The position numbers and the translations under genes are program-made. The notes beneath the pieces were generated by a model. It was not told the DNA's origin. It did not search any database and saw nothing but the letters and a program-made list of their open reading frames with translations. Shown one piece after another: positions 23,387 through 32,111 of a DNA stretch of 64,000 nt (within the stretch, counting starts at the first letter, position 1; each line of letters begins with the position of its first letter). Source of the DNA: Schistocerca nitens. Taxonomy: Eukaryota; Arthropoda; Insecta; Orthoptera; Acrididae. Location of the stretch: the NCBI RefSeq assembly GCF_023898315.1, contig NC_064614.1:1057604432-1057668431 (forward strand). Reading direction: 5' to 3'.

Positions 23387-23511
23387 AGTAGAAGATAAGT
23401 GTAGGTCCTGACTTACTTTTTCCCAAGCTAGCTAACTTTTTGGCTCGCTTTGTGAGCCAGTAACTTCACTGTCTTAGAAACGTTACCCAGAACCTACACT
23501 TATCTTCTACT
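23387..23511. repeat. Terminal hairpin, left
   Basis: The outermost 20 nt AGTAGAAGATAAGTGTAGGT pair perfectly with 23492-23511. The interior pairs imperfectly up to a GGCTC/GAGCC tip around GCTTTGT. Total about 125 nt. Confidence 0.85.
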
Positions 23512-24316
23512 ATAGTTGAATTTTTAGGTCTAACACACTGATTTTCACTAAAAGTTTTTCAGGCCTAAATCACTCATTTACATTAATAATATATATTTTG
23601 TATAAATAGCTTAGAAGATTAAGAAAAATTAGTATTTTTCTTATCACACTCACTCATTATTAAAAAAATATCTTTTTTGTACAAAAGGAGAATGTAAGAA
23701 AATAAATTTAGTATTATTTTTATAAAAGGTGCATCAAAAAAATTTGTTCATTCTCACGATGAATTATTCATATTACAATTTTACTGGCTCACTGGTTCAG
23801 TGTATTTTATTATAAAAATTGATTGTAAGAAAATAAAACGATTTTTGTACATTTTATTTTTTATCTAAAAATTTTCTAATTTTTTATTCTTGAGCAGCCA
23901 TAATATTTTATGAACAGTTGATTTTTCGTGGTTTTTAGATATGACTTGATTACATTTCTACCCCATTCACAAGTAAATTTAATTTTCTGATATTCTGTAC
24001 TACATTGTTTACGTATATTATAATATCCATCATTTTGATACTTATCTTTATGAAATTATCTTTATGAAATTTTTTATCCATACAATTACTTCACTGCTTT
24101 AGCTGTTTCGTATTGTCTATTTAAGGATAGTAAAATTTAGTAGGACATTCAGTGAATACCAGATCATGATCCATTGCTTTTATTTTTAAGTTTGTTCTTT
24201 TCTTTATGTTTCAGTTTTGTCTGTCCTTCTTAAACTAACTGAACACCCCAGTAAGCAATTAATTTTGATTATCTATCTGTTAAAATAATCTTTAACTCAT
24301 TATTAAGCTTCATACA
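23387..24316. repeat. Left terminal inverted repeat of the AT-rich element
   Basis: Matches 31316-32111 inverted, by eye along most of its length with indels. Contains direct subrepeats (GTAAGAAAATAAA near 23693 and 23823). The minus strand of its inner half carries decayed coding text related to the right arm (a Cys-rich segment followed by NVIKSY). Confidence 0.8.
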
Positions 24317-24744
24317 AACTTGTCCTCAATATCTAGTATTTAAGGGGTCACATCCAGTAATATTATATAAAATATTTATCTCTAACTCACTTACTTTTTT
24401 TAATCTCTTTAAAGGCACTTGAGCTGTTCAGTTTCTTGATTGGGGTCTCCATTTACATGCAAAAATTTTTATTAGATTTTTTCTCAATGCATAATGTCCA
24501 TATGTTAATGTATTTTCCAAAACATATCTTTCAGTCCAGTCAAAACATATCTTTCAGTCCAATGCTTCCTTGTTTATTTCAACTGTATAGATTTAAAATA
24601 GGTAAAAAAAAGTTTGCTTTACTTTCAGCTACCCCAGTTTCAGTTACTTTTTATATTTTTCTACTTCTTAACCTTTTTAAATTCTAGCTACTTTCATACA
24701 AATGTAATAAAAATGTTTCTCTATAAGTGGAAGCTGAAAATAAA

Positions 24745-25810
24745 ATGTGTGCTACAAATAAACTGTCTACTACAACCACCCCAAAATATTTTATTACAGA
24801 GGTATTTGGAAATAAAACGAAACAAACTAGTGAGAGATTTGCATTATGGATACTTGCAGAAAATTTAAATAAAAATAAATTTGTTACAAATATTGAAGAT
24901 ATTATCTACACAAATGGAGAACTAAAATTAAAAGAATTTCAGCCAGTGACACAACCATTCTGCGATAGTATTATGGTAGTTAAAATTTCAACTTTAATAG
25001 AATTTACAGAAGATGGAGGCAAAAAACAATTTTTTGTTGAAAAATATGTGGATTATTTAATAGTTTCTTGCAAGGAGTATTTTCTAAATTTTTTTCTGCA
25101 ACACTTGCTGTCAAACAAATTTACCTCTTTTTTTAGACTGGAATACAACAACATCTAAAGATGCTGAACAAGCTATTAATTTAGATATGGCTGTAATACA
25201 AAGTAAATATACTAATCCAGTTATTATTCCTTACATGACAGAATTGGCAGAGGTCAAGATTGATGCATAATTAAAAGAACCACCACAAATACTACAAGAA
25301 CATTAATCAGCATTTTGTAGGTATTTTTAATAAAGAAGAATCTGAGAATATTTCAATTTTCGTCTGCACAGAAGAATGCAATGTAATAATTAACAACACG
25401 AATTCTGTTGGAAAAGACTGTTTTACATGGATAAATTCTAATTCTAGAGAAAAAAAATATAATAAATTCATTTCCCAATTATCGAATCCTGCTGTTAATA
25501 AACAGCAAGGTAACCAATTTATAGATTTTTTAAACTGCCCAGACATATTATTAAAAGAAACATGTTCCTCTGCACTACCTAAAGAAAATGAAATTACAGG
25601 ATTAGAAGCAACAATTTATATTTGTATTAACACAGATATCCAAAAAGGACAAGAATTAGATCCATTAACAGATGGTTTAAAATTAATAATAAATAACAGC
25701 AAATATTTTGAGAAAGCTCCTTTTTATTCCATTCCAATAGCTAAAATTTGGAAAAAATTAACAGATTTCTTACAAAATAGATGTTTTCCTGTTTTTAGTG
25801 ATGTTCTGTA
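24745..25810 (+). pseudogene. Broken A/T-rich ORF of the long-TIR element, unknown function
   Basis: An ATG at 24745 opens a frame to 25158 (PKYFITEVFGNKTKQTSERF early on). The reading continues in a second frame from about 25136 (DAEQAINLDMAVIQ) to a stop at 25268-25270. After a further stop and shift near 25304 it continues in a third frame to a stop at about 25808-25810 (SIPIAKIWKKLTDFL near the end). Strong codon-like A/T bias, balanced amino-acid content and the absence of stops for long runs argue that this was one gene of about 350 codons. No helicase P-loop, DDE, protease or polymerase motif is visible. Function unknown. Confidence 0.5.
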
Positions 25811-26445
25811 GTATGTATATTCAGGTAGTGAAATACTAAAGCATTAATAGGAATACAAATAAAAACTGGAACCAAAAATAAACAAAAAAGAGAAAAGTTA
25901 GTTAAATTTGTTTTAACTGTATACCTGTTAACTGTATACAAAATTCAAGGGAGCAAATAATATAATTTCTGTAATCCAAAAACGTTTTATTATATCTGGA
26001 GGAACATATTTTTCTAAAACACATAACCTGTTCTCTTCCATACACTATAATATAAATATCGAAAATTAAGAATAATATGTCAAAATAATGTTATTCTGCT
26101 TGCATCTCAAAAAACTCTACCCATATCCTTTTGAAGAAATTAAACCAGTTAATGCAGTATATTTAGAAGCTTTTAAAAGACAAGAAAGAAAATTAGAAAA
26201 TTTAAGTAGAGGACAAAGAAAACTAGACTATTTGGATAAATCACAATCTTTGAAGCAAAAATACAAAATATTTTGAAGAAGAAACAAAATATAAGAGAAA
26301 AGGAAGAAGAATTAAAAAATTATTTTAAGTAAGTATGAATAGGTTATGCCTCAAGTGGAGTTTTTAAAATTTATGCCTTCGTGATAAGGATAAAAACAAG
26401 TTTACATTTGTCAGCACAATGGGTCAAAAATCACAAAAAAAACTT
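25811..26445 (+). pseudogene. Second broken ORF of the long-TIR element
   Basis: Coding-like text in shifting frames: QIKTGTKNKQKREKLVKFVL near 25860-25920, FIISGGTYFSKTHNLFSS near 25990-26040, and an open stretch 26088-26276 (YPYPFEEIKPVNAVYLEAF, then a K/E/R-rich, probably helical tail). The region is cut by the LINE at 26446. No family recognised. A basic, helical C terminus could be nucleic-acid binding, but that is only composition. Confidence 0.4.
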
Positions 26446-26471
26446 TACATCTACATCTACATCTACATCTA
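26446..26471. repeat. (ACATCT)n 3' tail of the LINE
   Basis: Four or so hexamer units at the 3' end of the element. Microsatellite-like tails of this kind are known for CR1/L2-type LINEs. Confidence 0.85.
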
Positions 26472-26521
26472 TACTCCGCGAGCCACCTTACGGTGTGTGG
26501 CGGAGGGTACTTATTGTACCA

Positions 26522-29386
26522 CTATCTGATCCCCCCTTCCCTGTTCCATTCACGAATTGTGCGTGGGAAGAACGACTGCTTGTAAGTCTCCGTATTTGCT
26601 CTAATTTCTCGGATCTTTTCGTTGTGATCATTACGCGAGATATATGTGGGCGGTAGTAATATGTTGCCCATCTCTTCCCGGAATGTGCTCTCTCGTAATT
26701 TCGATAATAAACCTCTCCGTATTGCGTAACGCCTTTCTTGAAGTGTCCGCCACTGGAGCTTGTTCAGCATCTCCGTAACGCTCTCGCGCTGACTAAATGT
26801 CCCCATGACGAATCGCGCTGCTTTTCGCTGGATCATGTCTATCTCTTCTATTAATCCAACCTGGTAAGGGTCCCATACTGATGAGCAATACTCAAGAATC
26901 GGACGAACAAGCGTTTTGTAAGCTACTTCTTTCGTCGATGAGTCACATTTTCTTAGAATTCTTCCTATGAATCTCAACCTGGCGCCTGCTTTTCCCACTA
27001 TTTGTTTTATGTGATCATTCCACTTCAGATCGCTCCGGATAGTAACTCCTAAGTATTTTACGGTCGTTACCGCTTCCAATGATTTACCACCTATGGCATA
27101 ATCGTACTGGAATGGATTTCTGCCCCTATGTATGCGCATTATATTACATTTATCTACGTTTAGGGAAAGCTGCCAGCTGTCGCACCATTCATTAATCCTC
27201 TGCAGGTCTTCCTGGAGTACGTACGAGTCTTCTGATGTTGCTACTTTCTTGTAGACAACCGTGTCATCTGCAAATAGCCTCACGGAGCTACCGATGTTGT
27301 CAACTAAGTCATTTATGTATATTGTAAACAATAAAGGTCCTATCACGCTTCCTTGCGGTACTCCCGAAATTACCTCTACATCTGCAGATTTTGAACCGTT
27401 AAGAATGACATGTTGTGTTCTTTCTTCTAGGAAATCCTGAATCCAATCACAAACCTGGTCCGATATTCCGTAAGCACGTATTTTTTTCACTAAACGTAAG
27501 TGCGGAACCGTATCAAATGCCTTCCTGAAGTCCAGGAATACGGCATCAATCTGCTCGCCAGTGTCTACGGCACTGTGAATTTCTTGGGCAAATAGGGCGA
27601 GCTGGGTTTCACATGATCTCTGTTTGCGGAATCCATGTTGGTTATGATGAAGGAGATTTGTATTATCTAAGAACGTCATAATACGAGAACACAAAACATG
27701 TTCCATTATTCTACAACAGATTGACGTAAGTGAAATAGGCCTATAATTATTCGCATCTGATTTATGACCCTTCTTGAAAATGGGAACGACCTGTGCTTTC
27801 TTCCAGTCGCTAGGTACTTTACGTTCTTCCAGAGATCTACGATAAATTGCTGATAGAAAGGGGGCAAGTTCTTTAGCATAATCACTGTAGAATCTTACGG
27901 GTATCTCGTCTGGTCCGGATGCTTTTCCGCTACTAAGTGATAGTAGTTGTTTTTCAATTCCGATATCGTTTATTTCAATATTTTCCATTTTGGCGTCCGT
28001 GCGACGGCTGAAGTCAGGGACCGTGTTACGATTTTCCGCAGTGAAACAGTTTCGGAACACTGAATTCAGTATTTCTGCCTTTCTTCGGTCGTCCTCTGTT
28101 TCGGTGCCATCGTGGTCAACGAGTGACTGAATAGGGGATTTAGATCCGCTTACCGATTTTACATATGACCAAAACTTTTTAGGGTTCTTGTTTAGATTGT
28201 TTGCCAATGTTTTATGTTCGAATTCGTTGAATGCTTCTCTCATTGCTCTCTTTACGCTCTTTTTCGCTTCGTTCAGCTTTTCCTTATCAGCTATGATTCG
28301 ACTACTCTTAAACCTATGATGAAGCTTTCTTTGTTTCCGTAGTACCTTTCGTACATGATTGTTATACCACGGTGGATCTTTCCCCTCGCTTTGGACCTTA
28401 GTCGGTACGAACTTATCTAAGGCGTACTGGACGATGTTTCTGAATTTTTTCCATTTTTGTTCCACATCCTCTTCCTCAGAAATGAACGTTTGATGGTGGT
28501 CACTCAGATATTCTGCGATTTGTGCCCTATCACTCTTGTTAAGCAAATAGATTTTCCTTCCTTTCTTGGCATTTCTTATTACACTTGTAGTCATTGATGC
28601 AACCACTGACTTATGATCACTGATACCCTCTTCTACATTCACGGAGTCGAAAAGTTCCGGTCTATTTGTTGCTATGAGGTCTAAAACGTTAGCTTCACGA
28701 GTTGGTTCTCTAACTATCTGCTCGAAGTAATTCTCGGACAAGGCAGTCAGGATAATGTCACAAGAGTCTCTGTCCCTGGCTCCAGTTCTGATTGTGTGAC
28801 TATCCCATTCTATACCTGGTAGATTGAAGTCTCCCCCTATTACAATAGTATGATCACGAAACTTCTTCACGACGTTATGCAGGTTCTCTCTGAGGCGCTC
28901 AACTACTACGGTTGCTGATGCAGGTGGCCTATAGAAGCATCCGACTATCATATCTGACCCACCTTTGATACTTAACTTAACCCAGATTATTTCACATTCG
29001 CATTCGCTAATAACTTCACTGGATATTATTGAATTCTTTACTGCTATAAATACTCCTCCACCATTGGCGTTTATCCTATCCTTGCGGTATATATTCCATT
29101 CTGTGTCTAGGATTTCGTTACTGTTCACTTCCGGTTTTAACCAACTTTCCGTTCCTAATACTATATGCGCACTATTTCCTTCAATAAGAGATACTAATTC
29201 AGGAACCTTGCCCTGGATACTCCTGCAGTTTACCAATATTACGTTAACTTTTCCTGTTTTTGGTCTCTGGGGACGGACGTTCTTTATCAACGATGATAAT
29301 GTTCTCTCTGGTAAGCCGTCAGGTATTTTATCGTTTCGCCCAAGGGGGGGTCCCTCTAACCTAAAAAACCCCCGTGTGCACGCCAC
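26522..29386 (-). CDS. LINE ORF2: endonuclease-reverse transcriptase
   Basis: 954 codons if counted from GTG at 29384-29386. N-terminal APE-type endonuclease: VNCRS (52-56), GTES (78-81), GGDFN (184-188), SDH (256-258). Linker (about 270-480). Reverse transcriptase: KASGPDEIP (488-496), VFLDFRKAFD (616-625, catalytic D619), GVPQGSVIGPLLF (675-687), FADD (705-708, both catalytic D present). C terminus SFFPRTIREWN (938-948). All expected catalytic residues are intact. There is no ATG start: the first codon is GTG, an in-frame TAG lies 21 nt upstream of it, and the first Met is residue 146, inside the endonuclease. Expression therefore probably depends on -1 frameshifting from ORF1, with which it overlaps by 31 nt. 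The product nicks target DNA and copies the LINE RNA in place. Confidence 0.92.
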   Translation of the reverse strand: MACTRGFFRLEGPPLGRNDKIPDGLPERTLSSLIKNVRPQRPKTGKVNVILVNCRSIQGKVPELVSLIEGNSAHIVLGTESWLKPEVNSNEILDTEWNIYRKDRINANGGGVFIAVKNSIISSEVISECECEIIWVKLSIKGGSDMIVGCFYRPPASATVVVERLRENLHNVVKKFRDHTIVIGGDFNLPGIEWDSHTIRTGARDRDSCDIILTALSENYFEQIVREPTREANVLDLIATNRPELFDSVNVEEGISDHKSVVASMTTSVIRNAKKGRKIYLLNKSDRAQIAEYLSDHHQTFISEEEDVEQKWKKFRNIVQYALDKFVPTKVQSEGKDPPWYNNHVRKVLRKQRKLHHRFKSSRIIADKEKLNEAKKSVKRAMREAFNEFEHKTLANNLNKNPKKFWSYVKSVSGSKSPIQSLVDHDGTETEDDRRKAEILNSVFRNCFTAENRNTVPDFSRRTDAKMENIEINDIGIEKQLLSLSSGKASGPDEIPVRFYSDYAKELAPFLSAIYRRSLEERKVPSDWKKAQVVPIFKKGHKSDANNYRPISLTSICCRIMEHVLCSRIMTFLDNTNLLHHNQHGFRKQRSCETQLALFAQEIHSAVDTGEQIDAVFLDFRKAFDTVPHLRLVKKIRAYGISDQVCDWIQDFLEERTQHVILNGSKSADVEVISGVPQGSVIGPLLFTIYINDLVDNIGSSVRLFADDTVVYKKVATSEDSYVLQEDLQRINEWCDSWQLSLNVDKCNIMRIHRGRNPFQYDYAIGGKSLEAVTTVKYLGVTIRSDLKWNDHIKQIVGKAGARLRFIGRILRKCDSSTKEVAYKTLVRPILEYCSSVWDPYQVGLIEEIDMIQRKAARFVMGTFSQRESVTEMLNKLQWRTLQERRYAIRRGLLSKLRESTFREEMGNILLPPTYISRNDHNEKIREIRANTETYKQSFFPRTIREWNREGGIR
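29342..29368 (-). promoter_or_regulatory. Putative -1 ribosomal frameshift site between ORF1 and ORF2
   Basis: The minus strand in ORF1 frame reads GGT TTT TTA GGT TAG. The heptamer T_TTT_TTA (29368-29362) is a canonical -1 slippery sequence, and slipping there enters the ORF2 frame at AGG TTA GAG. Five nt downstream, GAGGG (29356-29352) can pair with CCCTT (29346-29342) across a five-nt loop, a weak possible stimulator. The ORF1 stop TAG is at 29358-29356. Confidence 0.7.
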
Positions 29387-30348
29387 ACGTACTCTGCTAC
29401 CCTAGTAGCTGCTTCCGGTGTGTAGTGCACGCCTGACCTGTCTAGGGGGGCCCTACAGTTCTCCACCCAATAACGGAGGTCGATGAATTTGCAACCATTA
29501 TAGTCGCAGAGTCGTCTGAGCCTCTGGTTTAGACCCTCCACACGGCTCCAAACCAGAGGACCGCGATCGACTCTGGGCACTATGCTGCAGATATTAAGCT
29601 CAGCTTGCACTCCGCGTGCGATGCTGGTTGTCTTCACCAAATCAGCCAGCCGCCGGAAGGAACCAAGGATGGCCTCAGAACCCAAGCGGCAGGCGTCATT
29701 CGTTCCGACATGTGCTACTATCTGCAGCCGGTCACACCCAGTGCGTTCAATAGCTGCCGGAAGGGCCTCCTCCACATTACGGACGAGACCCCCCGGCAAG
29801 CACACCGAGTGCACACTGGCATTCTTCCCCGACCTACCCGCTATTTTCCTGAGGGGCTCCATAACCCGCCTAACGTTGGAGCTCCCTATAACTAATAGGC
29901 CCGCCCTCTGTGACTGTCGGGACCTTGCCGGAGAATCGGCCACTGGCCCAACAGGCGAGGCATCCTGTGGTGGCTCGGAAACGATGTCATCACCACTAGG
30001 AAGCACCCCGTACCTGTTGGAAAGGGGTAAGGCAGCCGCCACGCGGCCAGATCCCACCTTCGCCTTTCGGCCAGGCACGCGCGAGCCCACCACTGTCCGC
30101 CATTCACCCTGGAGTGATGGCTGACCGGTAAGATGCTCACTGCCGGAAGACGCAGCGACATCAGGGGTTCCATGTGATTCCAAGGCCACCGAAGTAGGCA
30201 TAGGTCTCACCACAGTTGCCCCAACGCCACTACGAGCCGACGCCTGCGCCTCGAGCTCGATGAGCCTAACAGACAAAGCCTCCACCTGTCCCCGAAGAGT
30301 GGCCAATTCTCCTTGCGTCCGCTCACAACAACCACAGTCCCTACACAT
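29356..30348 (-). CDS. LINE ORF1: Cys-rich, coiled-coil, SGNH esterase-like protein
   Basis: 330 codons from ATG (30348-30346); an upstream in-frame TAG supports this start. N terminus MCRDCGCCER is Cys-rich (possible metal binding), followed by a short coiled-coil-like run (QGELATLRGQVEALSVRLIE, 12-31), a low-complexity linker with an NRYGVL motif (111-116), and a C-terminal SGNH-hydrolase-like domain: LLVIGSSNVRRVM (151-163, nucleophile Ser in GSSN), AHVGTNDA (212-219), and DRSGVHYT (303-310, Asp/His). Esterase-type ORF1 proteins are known in CR1 elements; they bind the RNA and may contact membranes. No frame damage. Its 3' end overlaps ORF2 and carries the slippery heptamer. Confidence 0.88.
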   Translation of the reverse strand: MCRDCGCCERTQGELATLRGQVEALSVRLIELEAQASARSGVGATVVRPMPTSVALESHGTPDVAASSGSEHLTGQPSLQGEWRTVVGSRVPGRKAKVGSGRVAAALPLSNRYGVLPSGDDIVSEPPQDASPVGPVADSPARSRQSQRAGLLVIGSSNVRRVMEPLRKIAGRSGKNASVHSVCLPGGLVRNVEEALPAAIERTGCDRLQIVAHVGTNDACRLGSEAILGSFRRLADLVKTTSIARGVQAELNICSIVPRVDRGPLVWSRVEGLNQRLRRLCDYNGCKFIDLRYWVENCRAPLDRSGVHYTPEAATRVAEYVWRAHGGFLG

Positions 30349-30715
30349 GACTATGTTTACCCTACTCTATACGGTGACAAATTCCCAAGATAATCTTCTG
30401 ATGAGCTACTCTGATAATCAAGAAACACTCACTGAAATACGAGACGTGAAAACTACGCTAGGTTTTCCCAGAAAAACTATTTAAAAGCTAAGAGCAGCAA
30501 ATAAGTACAAAAACACTGTTATTGAAATAAAAGGTTCTACCTAGTAAGCACTCGAACACGCAAGAAATTACAAAAATAAACTAGTAATTACACAGATAAC
30601 TGAAAATAAGTCGCTGCTGTTTGTAAAATATGTAAGAAGCAAACGGTGTACTCGCCTTAGTAGTAGCAGGAGCTAGCGATGCGCTCTCGCTGACGGTCTA
30701 ACTAACATATTGTTA
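30349..30715 (-). other. 5' UTR of the LINE
   Basis: Non-coding leader upstream of the ORF1 ATG. The GC-richer start (CGTCAGCGAGAGCGCATCG near 30690) probably marks the element's 5' end and internal promoter; the exact border was not fixed. Confidence 0.6.
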
Positions 30716-30807
30716 AAGCCCCCAATAAAAATAAGTTTATAGAACTTAAGAAACATAACAATCTTATTTAAAAAACAAGGATTTATTTGTTTCTGTATAA
30801 TAATTCT

Positions 30808-30941
30808 CCATTCCTCCCCATTACAGTCGGAGGAAGGTAATGGCAAACCACCTCCACTCGGACCTTGCCTAGTATGGACGTGTGCGTCTCCCTTAATGTT
30901 CCCCTATGCTCTGTATAGGGGTATGGGGCTTCATCATCATC
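30808..30941 (+). mobile_element. 3'-end fragment of the RTE-like LINE
   Basis: Reads GGAAGGTAATGGCAAACCAC, then CGGACCTTGCCTAGTATGG, and ends in (TCA)n. This is the 3' UTR of the RTE-like family found at both window edges. An 8-bp target duplication ATAATTCT (30800-30807 and 30942-30949) shows a heavily 5'-truncated insertion into the AT-rich element. Confidence 0.8.
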
Positions 30942-30949
30942 ATAATTCT

Positions 30950-31315
30950 AGGCATGAATAAGAAATTTTTTACTATCAGAAGGAAGAACCGTGTTTATAA
31001 ATAAAAACAGCCAGATTATCTACTTTTAATGAAAATTCTTTCCCCAGAATAGCTAACGTAAAAATATGTCCAATGTTTGAAAACAGAAATGGTTTATTAT
31101 ATAAAGTACAAGGTAAAGAAACAATTGTAAACAAAGAAATGGGCCAAATGTTAGGAAATCCAATAACAAAAAATGTGAAAGAACAGAAGAAGATGAATTA
31201 GATTTAATTATTTCCAACATTACCATCGAAAATTATTGTGGAAAGGACAGATATATTTTTAAATTTTAAAATATACCAGATTTTTATTAATCTAATTATT
31301 GAATTGGAGTAGAAA
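30950..31315 (+). pseudogene. Third broken ORF of the long-TIR element, next to the right TIR
   Basis: About 31030-31185 reads a stop-free A/T-rich frame (FPRIANVKICPMFENRNGLL, then VNKEMGQMLGNPITKN), then shifts frame near 31190 and continues (DELDLIISNITIENYCGKDR) to a stop near 31269. Further resemblance to coding continues into the TIR (LIADWDFQLGGEGTEI near 31360-31420). No family recognised. Confidence 0.4.
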
Positions 31316-32111
31316 TGTATGGAGCTTAATAATGAGTTTATTTTGCCAAACAGATATCTAACTTAATTGCTGATTGGGATTTTCAGTTAGGCGGAGAAGG
31401 AACTGAAATATAAAAAAATGATTCACTAAATGCATTTTTAAAAATTTTATTTTTTCCTATTAAATTTGGCTATCTTTAAATGGACAACACCAAACTGCTA
31501 AAACAATGTAGTAACTGAATGGATAAAAAATACTGAAGATTATGTAAACAATGTAATAAAGAATGTCAGATAATTAAAGTTACTTGTGAAAGTGGTATAA
31601 ATGTAATCAAGTCTTATTTCAAGAAATATGAGAAATCAACTGTTCATAAAAAATTATGAGTGCTTAAGAGGAAATAATTAGAAAAATTTTAGGTAAAGAA
31701 TAAAATATATAAAAACAATTTTATTTTCTTACAATCACTTTTTATAATAATACACACTAAACTCATGAGAATTTATTAAAAAAATTTTCTTATATCCACC
31801 TTTTACAAAAAATAATAAATTTATTTTCTTAAGTTTACCTTTTGTACAAAAAATTATACATTTTTTATAATAAATGAACATGATAAGAATAGATACTCAT
31901 TTTTCCTTATTTTCTAAGCAATTTTATATAAAATAACCGTTCTTTGATGAAAAATAAGGAGTTAAACCTTAAAAAATTGGACTGTAGTAGAAGATGAGTG
32001 TAGGTTCTGTGTAACTTTTTCCCAAGATAGTGAACGATTTGGCTCACAAATTGAGTCAAAAAGTAAGATAGCTTGGGAAATCGTAAGCCAGATTCTACAC
32101 TTGTCTTCTCT
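31316..32111. repeat. Right terminal inverted repeat of the AT-rich element
   Basis: Inverted partner of 23387-24316. The plus strand of its inner part encodes a Cys-rich stretch (LCKQCNKECQIIKVTCESG near 31540-31600) followed by NVIKSYFKKYEKSTVHKK; the left arm has a diverged counterpart on the minus strand. The TIR therefore carries the end of a gene in both copies. Confidence 0.8.
31986..32111. repeat. Terminal hairpin, right
   Basis: AGTAGAAGATGAGTGTAGGT (31986-32005) pairs with the end ATTCTACACTTGTCTTCTCT with mismatches. The tip GGCTCACAAATTGAGTC matches the left hairpin tip in position. About 126 nt, same design as the left end. Confidence 0.8.

Larger units (their letters stand above)
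26446..30715 (-). mobile_element. CR1-like LINE, apparently full length and intact
   Basis: Non-LTR retrotransposon on the minus strand: 5' UTR (about 30715-30349), ORF1, ORF2, a 75-bp 3' UTR, and a (TAGATG)n tail (26446-26471) in place of poly-A. Both ORFs are open throughout. ORF1 carries an esterase-like domain and ORF2 ends with SFFPRTIREWN after the RT with no RNase H, both typical of the CR1/L2 group. It inserted into the AT-rich element. The precise 5' end and target duplication were not determined. The intact frames suggest a recent insertion. Confidence 0.85.
23387..32111. mobile_element. AT-rich long-TIR element of unknown family, with hairpin ends
   Basis: Two long arms match in inverted orientation: left about 23387-24316, right about 31316-32111. 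Anchors include ACTCATTATTAAGCT near 24296 (left) and its complement near 31322 (right), GTAAGAAAATAAA blocks, and a GACTTGATTACATTT block. Each outer end is itself a hairpin (separate entries). Total 8.7 kb, but a 4.3-kb LINE (about 26446-30715) and a 134-bp RTE scrap (30808-30941) are later insertions, so the original was about 4.3 kb. The host sequence on both sides is a hAT-like pseudogene, which fixes the outer borders. A clean target duplication is not visible; ATTTTAA on the left and ATTTTTTAA on the right are weak candidates. The coding parts are A/T-rich and match no family I know. Candidate identities: a long-TIR DNA transposon, a deleted Polinton relative, or an integrated linear DNA genome with hairpin ends. 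Confidence 0.75.

Noticed and set aside
25811-26445. Helicase motif in the AT-rich element (YKIQG)
   Set aside because: A single short resemblance to a helicase motif without any P-loop or neighbouring motifs is not enough.
29582-30124. 180-codon plus-strand frame opposite ORF1
   Set aside because: Antisense shadow of the GC-rich LINE ORF1.
18690-32111. One large Polinton joining the polymerase and the AT-rich element
   Set aside because: The AT-rich TIRs are bounded on both sides by halves of a hAT-like gene, so the polymerase lies outside the element.
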